From: Natrinema caseinilyticum
GTDB lineage: Archaea > Halobacteriota > Halobacteria > Halobacteriales > Natrialbaceae
Assembly: GCF_024227435.1 (NCBI RefSeq)
Contig: NZ_CP100445.1
Coordinates: forward strand, 3,221,369-3,285,368
Direction of reading: 5' to 3'
Length of the DNA: 64,000 nt
The first letter of the stretch is position 1; each line of letters opens with the position of its first letter. Under the pieces are notes generated by a model. That model made no database searches. It was not told where the DNA came from and worked only from the letters and a program-made list of their open reading frames with translations. The position numbers and the translations under genes were made by a program. Shown here piece after piece: positions 48,892 through 57,600 of the stretch.

Positions 48892-50415
48892 TCAGGGTCG
48901 GGGCTCGAAGTAAGCCGCGAGTTCAACGCCGAATTCGTCGATCAGCGCCGTGATCTCGTCGCCGACCAGCACCGCGTAGCCGTCCTCGAGCGCCGTTTCG
49001 ACGTGCGCACCGAGCCCGACGTCGAAGAGGCGATCGCTCTCGAGGAACGCGAGTGCGGACGTGAATTCCCGGTCGCGCTCGGTGACGTAGCGGTCGCCTT
49101 CGATGAACGGGCCGTAGGCATCGGGATCGTCCCGATAGGTGTCGTAGAACCCCGTGGCGTGGTTGCGGACGTGTATCGGCGGCCCCTCGTGGCGTTCGAC
49201 GGCGGGTCGGTCGCTGACGGCGAGTTCGACGAAGACGACGGCCGTTTCGTCGGCGATGGTCGTCGCTCGGAAGACGTCGAATCCGCGGTCGTTCAGCCCC
49301 CGCGTGATCCCGTGTTTCGATTTTCGGAGCTGCGGATACAGCTGGTCGTCGACGAGGTCGGGCGCCGTAAATCGGACGGCGACCGGGGTCGTCTTCCGGC
49401 GCGCGACGTGTGCGAGCAGGTCCGATTCCGAAAGCGGATCGGGCCGGTCGGGAACGAAGAGTTCGGCTCTCGGAGTCGCGAGAAACTCGCGCGCGTAATG
49501 CTGGAACCGGGCGACGTTGTCCGGCGAACAGACGGCGGCCACGTTGCGCTCGGGGTCCGTGGGGTCGACGACGATCAGCGGATCGTCGAACGACAGCTCG
49601 GCGGTGTCGGCCGCCTCGCGCGCACGGCCGTGGTCCTCGGGATCGAGTGTGATCGGCGGCTTCCAGTCGGCCGCGGCCTCGAGCAACGGCAGAAAGCCGT
49701 CGTACTCCCAGACGAGTAACTCGGTGAGATAGCCGCTGAAACCCCGAGTCCGGAGGTCGCTCCCGTAGACGCCGATCCCCGTCATGAACTGCTTCGTGAC
49801 CCGGACGTCGTCCGCGAGGTCGTCGTCGAGTCGCGCCTCGAGGTAGCGGGTGTGAAACGGCGTTCGATCGACCGCCGACCGGATTTCCGTGGCGGAGTCG
49901 AGCCGATAGCAGGGGACGACGTCGATGTCGAACCCGTCGACCGTCCCCTTGACGTAGGGATGTTCAGCATACTCCTCGTGGCCGTCGGGAAGCGTGGCGT
50001 GGCCGACCTCGAGGCCGTAGCGCTCTAAGGTTTCGCGGTCGAGATCGGGCGGAAAGCGGACGAAGATGTCGATGTCTCGGTCGCCGCTGATCCAGGTACC
50101 CCTGGCCGTCGAACCGACCTGCAGGACGTCGGCGTCCGCACAGCGCTCGGTCGCAGCGCGCTCGGCACGGTCGATCAGCCGGTCTGCGATCTCGCGGAGC
50201 TGTCTGCGTTCGTCCGCGTCGGGAGTCACCCGGGCCCGAACGTCGGCGATGACCTGCTCCCTGTCGTGGGCTCCGTTGCCATCCGCAACGACGTCACGAC
50301 CGTCGGCACGAGTGTTGCACTGACCGTTCGTGGAATCGTCTTCCCCGCCGTCACCGGTCCGTGGCCGACTGCTCGTGGGATCGCAGTCCACGTCGTCGAC
50401 GTCCTCGTCGCTCAT
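48892..50415 (-). CDS. cca: CCA tRNA nucleotidyltransferase (class I)
   Basis: A 507-residue archaeal class I CCA-adding enzyme. The nucleotidyltransferase motif is GSTARGTWISGDRDIDIFVR, with a third acid in GFDIDVVPCYRL. The poly(A)-polymerase-like core follows (VRVTKQFMTGIGVYGSDLRT, GFSGYLTELLVWEYDGFLPL). It adds CCA to tRNA 3' ends, needed because the tRNA genes here do not encode CCA. About 50 residues of acidic, disordered sequence precede the core. ATG at 50415 is used; another at 50460 is possible. Confidence 0.93.
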   Translation of the reverse strand: MSDEDVDDVDCDPTSSRPRTGDGGEDDSTNGQCNTRADGRDVVADGNGAHDREQVIADVRARVTPDADERRQLREIADRLIDRAERAATERCADADVLQVGSTARGTWISGDRDIDIFVRFPPDLDRETLERYGLEVGHATLPDGHEEYAEHPYVKGTVDGFDIDVVPCYRLDSATEIRSAVDRTPFHTRYLEARLDDDLADDVRVTKQFMTGIGVYGSDLRTRGFSGYLTELLVWEYDGFLPLLEAAADWKPPITLDPEDHGRAREAADTAELSFDDPLIVVDPTDPERNVAAVCSPDNVARFQHYAREFLATPRAELFVPDRPDPLSESDLLAHVARRKTTPVAVRFTAPDLVDDQLYPQLRKSKHGITRGLNDRGFDVFRATTIADETAVVFVELAVSDRPAVERHEGPPIHVRNHATGFYDTYRDDPDAYGPFIEGDRYVTERDREFTSALAFLESDRLFDVGLGAHVETALEDGYAVLVGDEITALIDEFGVELAAYFEPRP

Positions 50416-50552
50416 CGACTGCTCATACTCGATCCCCGCGTGAAAGAGTATCGACCTCACGGCATCCGCCCCGCACCGCCTGTGAAACGGTCTCGAATCG
50501 CGGGAAGTGAAAACGAAAGCCCTATCAAATCGACCCGGCTATCACAGGACGA

Positions 50553-50625
50553 GCCGAAGTAGCTCAGATGGTAGAGCACCTCGCTGTTAACGAGGTTGTC
50601 CCAGGTTCGAGTCCTGGCTTCGGCG
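50553..50625 (+). tRNA. tRNA-Asn (anticodon GTT)
   Basis: Acceptor GCCGAAG pairs with CTTCGGC. Anticodon arm CTCGC-TGTTAAC-GAG gives GTT. T arm CCAGG-TTCGAGT-CCTGG. A run of five T residues directly follows (50626-50630) and probably ends transcription. Confidence 0.95.
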
Positions 50626-50630
50626 TTTTT
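50626..50630 (+). terminator. T-tract terminator after tRNA-Asn
   Basis: TTTTT immediately after the tRNA 3' end; archaeal transcription usually stops in such runs. Confidence 0.6.
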
Positions 50631-50786
50631 CTGGAATCGCGAACCGACAGGAAGCAGACGCTCCGACCGAACGCGGGCGCCGTCTTCCGTTCCACGTGAC
50701 GTGGTGTCCAGCCGTCGGGCCCGCCGACCGTCCCTGAACACCGATTCGGGGGAGGGATTAACGTCGTCCGGCCCCGAGGTGAGCAC

Positions 50787-51371
50787 ATGACCACCGACAG
50801 CGACGACCGTCGGAGTACCGACCATCACGGCCACGACGTTATCGATCCGCTCTACGTCGGGATCGTGACCGTCTCGAGTTCGCGGGCGACCGAAACGGAT
50901 CCCGACGATCCGGGCGGAGACACGATCCAGTCGGCCTTCGAGGCAGACGGACACGAGGTTCGTGAGCGCCTGCTCGTCCGGGACGACTACTCGGCGATTC
51001 GGACCGCCGTCAGGGGACTGGTCGCACGCCGGGACATAGACGTCGTGTGTACGACCGGCGGGACGGGTGTCACCGCCGACGACGTCTCGCCGGAGGCGAC
51101 TTCGTCGCTGTTCGAGCGCGAACTCCCGGGCTTCGGCGAACTGTTCCGCTCGCTGTCGTGGGACGAAGTCGGGACGCGGGCGATGGCCTCGCGTGCGACG
51201 GCCGGAATCGCCGTCGATACGCCGGTGTTCTGTCTGCCCGGAAGCCGCGGTGCGTGCGAAACGGCCTGTGAGGAGTTGATCGTCCCCGAGACGCCCCACC
51301 TCGCGGGGCTGGCGACGCGTCACCGCACCGGAGAGGAAGCCCAGACGCTCGCCGATTACCAGGAGGACTGA
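50787..51371 (+). CDS. moaB: MogA/MoaB-family molybdopterin biosynthesis protein
   Basis: A 194-residue MoaB/MogA domain protein. Core motifs: YVGIVTVSSSRATETDPDDP, VCTTGGTGVTADDVSPEATS (substrate-binding loop), SLSWDEVGTRAMASRATAGI and FCLPGSRGACETACEELIVP. It should adenylylate molybdopterin for insertion of molybdenum or tungsten. The N-terminal 20 residues are polar and variable. Single gene between tRNA-Asn and tRNA-Met. Confidence 0.92.
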   Translation: MTTDSDDRRSTDHHGHDVIDPLYVGIVTVSSSRATETDPDDPGGDTIQSAFEADGHEVRERLLVRDDYSAIRTAVRGLVARRDIDVVCTTGGTGVTADDVSPEATSSLFERELPGFGELFRSLSWDEVGTRAMASRATAGIAVDTPVFCLPGSRGACETACEELIVPETPHLAGLATRHRTGEEAQTLADYQED

Positions 51372-51551
51372 GGTCGGCTCTGGCACCGCTGGCAGGTGAT
51401 CGGTCAGCTATCGCGGATGCGCACGTGATGGAGTGGCACTCGAGGTAGCGATCGGACCGGCGATACCGACCGGAAAGCACCCCTGTGTGATGTCGTCCGG
51501 ACGAACCGGACAGCAAGTGTTAATTACGGCGCGCGATTTCTCCCGACTGGA

Positions 51552-51626
51552 GGGCCCTTAGCTCAGTCTGGTGAGAGCGCTCGGCTCATAACCGAGTGGT
51601 CGATGGTTCGAATCCGTCAGGGCCCA
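51552..51626 (+). tRNA. tRNA-Met (anticodon CAT)
   Basis: Acceptor GGGCCCT pairs with AGGGCCC. Anticodon arm CTCGG-CTCATAA-CCGAG. T arm GATGG-TTCGAAT-CCGTC. The CAT anticodon could also be tRNA-Ile2 with modified C34, but elongator methionine is more likely. Its 3' end is repeated at 51710, marking an integration site. Confidence 0.9.
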
Positions 51627-51627
51627 T
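51605..51627 (+). repeat. att-like direct repeat, copy in tRNA-Met
   Basis: The last 23 bp of tRNA-Met (first 20: GGTTCGAATCCGTCAGGGCC) recur exactly at 51710-51732. tRNA 3' ends are the usual att sites for archaeal integrases. Confidence 0.85.
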
Positions 51628-51668
51628 GAATTCTGTGACGAGCGGACGCGAGGATCGAATTCGTGACG

Positions 51669-51684
51669 ACCTGACGGTTCGAAT
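51669..51684 (-). repeat. Inverted partial copy of the tRNA-Met 3' end
   Basis: CCTGACGGTTCGAATA resembles the reverse complement of the att sequence (CCTGACGGATTCGAAC) with one base missing. It lies between the two direct copies, next to a small hairpin GGAGC-ttc-GCTCC at about 51690-51703. Confidence 0.5.
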
Positions 51685-51709
51685 AAGGGAGGAGCTTCGC
51701 TCCGAGCGG

Positions 51710-51732
51710 GGTTCGAATCCGTCAGGGCCCAT
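51710..51732 (+). repeat. att-like direct repeat, second copy
   Basis: Exact 23-bp copy of the tRNA-Met 3' end, 105 bp downstream, without the rest of the tRNA. Everything from here to about 58.0 kb looks acquired. Confidence 0.85.
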
Positions 51733-52116
51733 CCGGATTTTGAGTGGTTTAGATCCACGGGACAGCGTCGGGTGTATTTAAACGGCGCACGATGCGGCGT
51801 TTAGAGTCCGTTCAATTTGTGAACGGGGGTCAGCGTCGTCGTGCGGTTCGCTAAGAGCCGTATTACGGTAGCAGTGTCTAACCGGTTCGTGCGGTCTCAG
51901 TAAGGATGAGAGCCCGGTACAAATCCCGGCCCAGAAAATAGCCGCTTGTTAGTTTCCGTTCAAACAGCGGCTGTGTAGGCCGCTGAAGACACGCCGAGTC
52001 TCGAGAGTGGGCCGTTTATCTGATCTAAGTGTGCCTGCTGATATTTGAGTCCAGCGAATCGCCGAGCAGGGCCTTGACAGGATTTATGATGTAATGCTGT
52101 CTCGAGTTAGAAAACC
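51733..52116. other. Noncoding leader of the island with hairpins
   Basis: About 385 bp, AT-richer, no gene. Hairpins: CCGTTCA-atttg-TGAACGG (51808-51826) and AGCCGCT ... AGCGGCT (51940-51972). A T-arm-like CCCGGTACAAATCCCGG sits at 51913-51929. The end, GGATTTATGATGTAAT at about 52080-52095, is a likely promoter for the next operon. Confidence 0.5.
52081..52090 (+). promoter_or_regulatory. Likely TATA box of the McrBC-like operon
   Basis: ATTTATGATG lies 27-36 bp before the ATG at 52117, the spacing of haloarchaeal core promoters with a short or no leader. Confidence 0.5.
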
Positions 52117-55100
52117 ATGACTGACGGTCGCCGGATGTCCACCGATCGATTCTACGGTGGAATCGAGAAACGCTTGGAGATCCTTTTCGATTTCCTCTCT
52201 CTGCTGGACGGGTCCGACGCGGAAGATGAAGGGGTATCTGGTGAAAGGATCATCAATTGGATTCTCACCAACACGAACGCGGAGGAGCAAAGTGCCGTCG
52301 AACGCCACCTGAGTTTCATCGAGTCGATCGGTCTGATCGAGAGCGATGACGGTCGCTATAAACTCACACGAATCGGCAAGTGCTATCTGAGGGATCGAGA
52401 TCCGCTAGTCCTCTACAACTGCCTCCGTACCGGAGTCAAAGGCTTTGATACGATCGTTCGCAGGTTGGCGATCGAACCGCGAGCCGACGACGAGTTGATG
52501 GAGCTGCTGATCTCCGAATTCGAGGAGTGCAACATGGGAACCTCTGCGGTGGCGAAGCGCCACCGAGAGTGGTTGCAGGTGATCGGCTACGTCGAACGGG
52601 TAGACGATCGAAACCGCCTCACCGATTCGGGGGAAGCGATAGCGGACCAACTGCGAGGCGTGTCTTCTCTTGACCTCGAACCCGGCTCGATCTACGAGCG
52701 GACAGAGTTACACTCGAGGCACGGAGGGAGCAGACAGAGCGGAATAGCGCCGTCTCGCGACGAACCGGTCGTCTTCCTTTTCACGGGTGGATCCGGGGAG
52801 GAACACGGCTACCGAGACGAAATCCGATCGGACGGGACGGTGATCTACACCGGCGAGGGACAGGTCGGCGATATGGAAATGATGCGTGGAAATCGAGTCG
52901 TACGGGACCACGTCGAGGAAGGTAGAGAACTCCACCTCTTCGCGATGGAAGAGGAGGGCGTGAGGTACGTCGGACAGTACATGTACGCCGGCCACTTCTT
53001 CGAAGAACTGCCCGATTCCGAAGGGGAACTTCGCGAAGGGATCCGATTCAACCTCGCGCCGATCGGAGAGACCTCAACCTCGGATGCGCTACAGCGCTCC
53101 ACAAGTACCGCTCGAAGCGAAACCGGCGAGTCGTTGAATTCGGATCTTCGGCAATTCTCGGATCCGACGGTCTACCAGGTTCCCGTTAAGACTGGCGACG
53201 GACCGATCCGTACCAATTTCGATCAAACGGTGATCGAAGGTGTTCCGCAGGAGCGGGTGGAGGACGTGTACGAGCCACCGATCGATCGCGACACGCTTCA
53301 CCTCTGGGGCAATCGCGAGGATGAACCCGCCGAAGAGGGCGACTACCTGTTGTTCGCCGATCGGGAGGAACGCCACGAGGGAACTTACACGATTCTAGCG
53401 CGGATCGCACACGCGACGGTCTTAGATCGAGACGTGGCGGCGGAGTTCACCGACGCGGTCGGGTGGGGCGACGTCACCGACACGATATTCCCCCACGTGA
53501 TGTTTCTCGAGCCGGTGTACGAAGCGGAACTCGATCGAGAGACGTTTTGGGGCGTGCTCGGATTCAAGGGGTGGCCCAACGACACCTTCAGCGCCGTCAA
53601 TTTCGACCGGCGCGGTTCGAGCTTCTTCGACGAGTACGACTCCGTCGGGGAGTTCATCGATCGGATCGAAGGTCGCCGACTGTACCCATCTGGGCCGGCT
53701 ACGGGGTACGACTCGATGGAAGCTGCCCTCTCGGACGTTCGAGCTAAACTTTCGGAATCCGATGAAGGGCGGTCGTGGATTGAGTCTCGCATCGGCGAAG
53801 TGATCATCGGAGACTGGTCGCATGCCCTATCGGGGTTCAAACCTTCCGACGAAGTGTCACCCGACGCCGCGTCCACGTTCGATCAGATCCGAGCGGCCTA
53901 CGAGGCGCTGGAGCCGGAATTCGAGACGAAAGCCGAAGAGCTCGGAATCGGGCCGCTGGGGCGGTATTCTCGGGCACGAACGCTGTTCCTCACGTTGGTT
54001 CGCATCATCCAGGACGACCGAGAGCTTCCCGGTGCGCCGCTCACTCAACCGCGGTTGAACAGCATCCTTAGGAACACCTACACGACGATTGGTCGAGATG
54101 ACGAACCCCACTCGATGGGAATCTCGAGTCACCCCGTTCTAGACCACATCCGAGAATCCGAACCCACCGTCTACAAGTTCACGGGCCCGCCGAATTACTG
54201 GCTCACGACCGTCGAGTACGGATCGGTCTCGTTCGAAGATCGACACGAGAACCGGTGGGAGGAGCTAGAGGCGGGCGACGTCGCCTTGCTGCATTCTCGA
54301 GCCGAACCATCGAACTCCGGGCTCGACAGTATGCCGTACGGGCTAATCGGTGTCGGGATCATCGGTGAAACGTTCGAGAAGGACGAACCCTGGTGGTGGG
54401 ACGAGCACCAGGCCGGTGACGGGAGAACCTTTGAAATGGTCGCGAGCTTCGACCGCCTATTCCTCACCGGTGATGTGGATGCTATCGACACCTCCCGCGG
54501 AATTACCGAGAAAGAGCCGTCGGAGATCGGACGCGAACTCGGCGCGCTGACGGCGAATCGTCTGCCGATCGAGACGGCTAATGAGATCTGCGCTGACACG
54601 TCCGGGACCGAATTCCCGGCACAGGGGATGTTCGCCAGGTTCCGAACGGACGACGACGAAATCGACCACGACCGACCGCTTGCCCTCCTCGAGGCCATGG
54701 CCGACGACTTGACCGAGGTCGCGACGATCAATCCTCACGAGACGTACGACGGGTCGTTGTCCCAGGAGATCCTCGACGGGCTCCATTTCCCGAACGACCA
54801 GGGCGGGCGGATCCTCGAGCAGATTTCGACGGCGATACGCTCCGGGAAGCACGTCCTCCTCACCGGTCCACCAGGGACAGGGAAGACCGAGATTGCCGAG
54901 CGAATCTGCGAGCACCTCGCGACGGAGTCTCACCCATATCTTTACTCCGGGTTCGAGATGACGACGGCCACCGCCGACTGGTCTACGTTCGACACCGTCG
55001 GCGGGTACATGCCAGGCGAGTCCGATGGCGGCGGCGAGGAACTCTCCTTCACACCCGGTATCGTCCTCAACCGCCTCAAAAACACCGAGACGAGCATCCA

Positions 55101-55779
55101 GTCGAACGAACTGATCGTCATCGACGAACTCAATCGGGCGGACATCGATAAGGCGTTCGGCCAGCTATTCACGCTCTTATCCGGACAATCCGTTCAACTT
55201 CCGTACACCGTCGACGGAAAAGAGGTTGAGCTGACGACGTACGAGGACGTCGATGGGATCCCCTCGGCCAACCAGTACGCCGTGCCGAACTCGTGGCGAA
55301 TCTTCGCGACGATGAACGCCTACGACAAGACCTCGCTTTACGAGATGAGCTACGCGTTCATGCGTCGATTCGCGTTTGTCCGCGTACCGACGCCCGAACT
55401 TCCGGAGGGCGCGGACGGCGAACGGACCGTGGAGGACGTCGTCTTCGAGTACGCCAGTGCTTGGGACCTCGACATTTCCCGAGACGAAGCGTGGGCGGTC
55501 GGTCGCGTCTGGCAAGAGACGAACCACGCCGTTGAGGAGCGCGCCATCGGACCTGCCATCGTCGAGGACGTCCTCCGATACGTCACCCAACATCCCGAAG
55601 AGGAGCTCGAGTATCACCTCACGCAGGCCGTTGTCAGTTACATCTTCCCGCAGTTAGAGGGCGTACCCAAGCGAAAGCGAATCGTCCGCGAGATCGCACA
55701 CGTTCACGAGATCGATTCGGCGCTGCTCGAAGCCGCGGCGCGCGAGATGCTCCAAGTTACCCTCTCCACGAATGAATAA
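52117..55779 (+). CDS. McrB-like AAA+ NTPase with multiple predicted DNA-reader modules
   Basis: A 1220-residue protein. By eye: two winged-helix-like segments (about 12-95 and 100-182); an SRA/YDG-like module (215-318) with GGSGEEHGYRDEI and IYTGEGQVGDMEMMRGNRVV; an EVE/PUA-like module (383-525) starting TLHLWGNREDEPAEEGDYLL; a helical linker; a second EVE-like module (672-845) with VYKFTGPPNYWLTTVEYG and WEELEAGDVALLHSRAEP; and an McrB-type AAA+ domain. The last has Walker A G917-T924 (GPPGTGKT), the DELNRAD motif at D1003 and ATMNAYDKTS. McrB proteins sense modified DNA and drive a nuclease with NTP. The stop overlaps the nuclease gene by 8 bp. Confidence 0.85.
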   Translation: MTDGRRMSTDRFYGGIEKRLEILFDFLSLLDGSDAEDEGVSGERIINWILTNTNAEEQSAVERHLSFIESIGLIESDDGRYKLTRIGKCYLRDRDPLVLYNCLRTGVKGFDTIVRRLAIEPRADDELMELLISEFEECNMGTSAVAKRHREWLQVIGYVERVDDRNRLTDSGEAIADQLRGVSSLDLEPGSIYERTELHSRHGGSRQSGIAPSRDEPVVFLFTGGSGEEHGYRDEIRSDGTVIYTGEGQVGDMEMMRGNRVVRDHVEEGRELHLFAMEEEGVRYVGQYMYAGHFFEELPDSEGELREGIRFNLAPIGETSTSDALQRSTSTARSETGESLNSDLRQFSDPTVYQVPVKTGDGPIRTNFDQTVIEGVPQERVEDVYEPPIDRDTLHLWGNREDEPAEEGDYLLFADREERHEGTYTILARIAHATVLDRDVAAEFTDAVGWGDVTDTIFPHVMFLEPVYEAELDRETFWGVLGFKGWPNDTFSAVNFDRRGSSFFDEYDSVGEFIDRIEGRRLYPSGPATGYDSMEAALSDVRAKLSESDEGRSWIESRIGEVIIGDWSHALSGFKPSDEVSPDAASTFDQIRAAYEALEPEFETKAEELGIGPLGRYSRARTLFLTLVRIIQDDRELPGAPLTQPRLNSILRNTYTTIGRDDEPHSMGISSHPVLDHIRESEPTVYKFTGPPNYWLTTVEYGSVSFEDRHENRWEELEAGDVALLHSRAEPSNSGLDSMPYGLIGVGIIGETFEKDEPWWWDEHQAGDGRTFEMVASFDRLFLTGDVDAIDTSRGITEKEPSEIGRELGALTANRLPIETANEICADTSGTEFPAQGMFARFRTDDDEIDHDRPLALLEAMADDLTEVATINPHETYDGSLSQEILDGLHFPNDQGGRILEQISTAIRSGKHVLLTGPPGTGKTEIAERICEHLATESHPYLYSGFEMTTATADWSTFDTVGGYMPGESDGGGEELSFTPGIVLNRLKNTETSIQSNELIVIDELNRADIDKAFGQLFTLLSGQSVQLPYTVDGKEVELTTYEDVDGIPSANQYAVPNSWRIFATMNAYDKTSLYEMSYAFMRRFAFVRVPTPELPEGADGERTVEDVVFEYASAWDLDISRDEAWAVGRVWQETNHAVEERAIGPAIVEDVLRYVTQHPEEELEYHLTQAVVSYIFPQLEGVPKRKRIVREIAHVHEIDSALLEAAAREMLQVTLSTNE

Positions 55780-57115
55780 GAACGAACTCCTCGAGCGGCT
55801 CACGGAGGACATCCTCGCTTACGTGATGCACGGGACTTTTCCCGAGCGCGAGCTCGCCCGGTCGATCAAGCCGGAGCAGTTGGACGAGCGCTTCGAGGAG
55901 TACGAGCTCTTGCTCGACCTCCACTTCATTCTGCAAGACGACGTCGTCGAATTCGTCAGGGTGCTTCCGGAGCACCTGCGAAGCATTCGAACGGAAACGA
56001 GGACGACGTCGCGGACGCGACGGGGGACCGTCGACGGTCGGATCAATTGGGGTGCTACCCTGAAGAAGCGGTACGCCGAGCACCCGCGGGATTCGTCTAT
56101 CTTCGTCTGCGACAACCGGTCCGAGAACTACGACATTCCCGAGAACCTCGTCCTTAAACAGCTCATTTCGGTCATTCATCGAACGATACGGGAGTCCGAG
56201 GAGTATTTGAGAGGAGACTACGATTGGGTAAGCGAGACGTGGCGCGGGAACGAGGACCTGATCGACGAACTACAGCGGATCATTGAGCGAAACGTCCACG
56301 TTCGACGGATCCGCGAACCCGACGCGTACGAGCCCACGGAGCGAATGCTCACGACGGCTGCGGACTCGCGCCATGAGGTGTATCGAAATGCCGCATCTCT
56401 CCTCAGAGCTCGACGACGACTTTTCCGCGGTGAAGCTGACGAGATACGTCGACTGCTCGAAGAGACCGCCATCGCACCGGACGACGAGGACACGCTCTTC
56501 GAACTGTTCGTTCTATTTCGCTTCGTCGCAACCCTCGAGGTCCTCCGGGAGAGTCAACCGCAATTCCAGACGATCGCGACCGACCGCCAGGAGGTCGCCA
56601 GGTTCGAGGGCGAGAAGGAGATCGTCCTCTATCATGACAACTCCGCTCGCGACCGGAACTTGTCCTTCGTCGCGGTGCCGGACGAGGAGGAGGAACACTC
56701 CCGATCCGATAAAGTCCAGCTCGTCGCGCAGGAGATTGCGAGCGACTACTTCGGAAAGGACTACCAGAATCAAACTGGCCGCCCCGACGTCATCGTCCTC
56801 GAGATCATCTCCGAGGCTGATGATGAGCACGAGTACCTGATTACCGAGGTGAAGAACAGTACCAACGAAGACACGATTCGCCGAGGGATCAAGGAAACCC
56901 TCGAGTACCTCGCGTTCCTCCGCGTCAACGAGGAGTTCGTTTTCGGGCGAGACGACGGAGACGTCTTTGGTTCCGGCTGGAACGGGATCCTCGTCACGCA
57001 GGATTTAGACGACGAAACCCCCTCGTTAGATGAGCAATCCGATCGCGAAATCGCCGTACTTCAGGCCTCCGAGTTGGAAGAGGATCTGGAAACGATACTC
57101 CGTGAGGTTGTATAA
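55772..57115 (+). CDS. McrC-like PD-(D/E)XK nuclease partner
   Basis: A 447-residue protein, the likely McrC of the pair. Its C-terminal half has a PD-(D/E)XK core: E244 (TLFELFVLFRFVAT), D339 (GRPDVIVLEI), E359 and K361 (YLITEVKNST). The N-terminal half has GRINWGATLKKRYAEHP and NYDIPENLVLKQLISVIHRT, as in McrC-family connector domains that bind the McrB ring. It overlaps the McrB-like gene by 8 bp, so the two are co-translated. Nuclease residues are intact, suggesting an active effector. Confidence 0.85.
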   Translation: MNKNELLERLTEDILAYVMHGTFPERELARSIKPEQLDERFEEYELLLDLHFILQDDVVEFVRVLPEHLRSIRTETRTTSRTRRGTVDGRINWGATLKKRYAEHPRDSSIFVCDNRSENYDIPENLVLKQLISVIHRTIRESEEYLRGDYDWVSETWRGNEDLIDELQRIIERNVHVRRIREPDAYEPTERMLTTAADSRHEVYRNAASLLRARRRLFRGEADEIRRLLEETAIAPDDEDTLFELFVLFRFVATLEVLRESQPQFQTIATDRQEVARFEGEKEIVLYHDNSARDRNLSFVAVPDEEEEHSRSDKVQLVAQEIASDYFGKDYQNQTGRPDVIVLEIISEADDEHEYLITEVKNSTNEDTIRRGIKETLEYLAFLRVNEEFVFGRDDGDVFGSGWNGILVTQDLDDETPSLDEQSDREIAVLQASELEEDLETILREVV

Positions 57116-57228
57116 CGAGGAATGAGTCCGCCACCGACACAGAGCTATGGACAGCGACCGTTATCATGCCGAAAACCTTCGAATTTGTTCCGCGATTATA
57201 ACTCAACTGATCCTCCGTCGATTACCAC

Positions 57229-57600
57229 TTAGCTAGACTGCTCGACGAATTCGAGTTCTGAATGCTCATATGTGTAGCACTTAATCCCGTTTTCTTCACA
57301 GTGTTCCGCCAACTTCCCGGGCCAAACCCCTTCTTCCTCGAAGTCACCTAAGAATGCGACGGTGACCGCAGCTCTATCTCCACCGTTTCCACTCTCGACC
57401 ACCACGGCCGTATTCGGATCGCTGTGGCTGGTCTTGATTATCCGATCGCCCGGCGCGTATGGATTCGCCGCGAAATCGAGGTTCTCGTGCTTGTACGTCC
57501 AGAGTTTGATGACCGTATCGTGGCAGCACGAAGCCAGGATCGCTAAATCACCATCTCCTCCGAGGTCTGCGCGGTCGTCGACGACTACCGCGAACACCAA
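57229..57600 (-). CDS. Hypothetical protein with internal repeat
   Basis: A frame of up to 123 residues whose first codon (57600) is a weak TTG and whose first 20 residues lie antisense to the integrase remnant; the real start is unclear. Protein-like sequence: CCHDTVIKLWTYKHENLDFA, then NPYAPGDRIIKTSHSDPNTA and a C-terminal GVWPGKLAEHCEENGIK. The segments IKLWTYKHENLDF and IKCYTYEHSELEF look like two copies of one motif. It may be a truncated gene of the island. Function unknown. Confidence 0.5.
   Translation of the reverse strand: MVFAVVVDDRADLGGDGDLAILASCCHDTVIKLWTYKHENLDFAANPYAPGDRIIKTSHSDPNTAVVVESGNGGDRAAVTVAFLGDFEEEGVWPGKLAEHCEENGIKCYTYEHSELEFVEQSS

Noticed and set aside
51552-51626. 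Initiator rather than elongator tRNA-Met
   Set aside because: Acceptor GGGCCCT/AGGGCCC and the D arm do not look like the haloarchaeal initiator (AGCGGG-type start); elongator methionine, or possibly Ile2, fits better.
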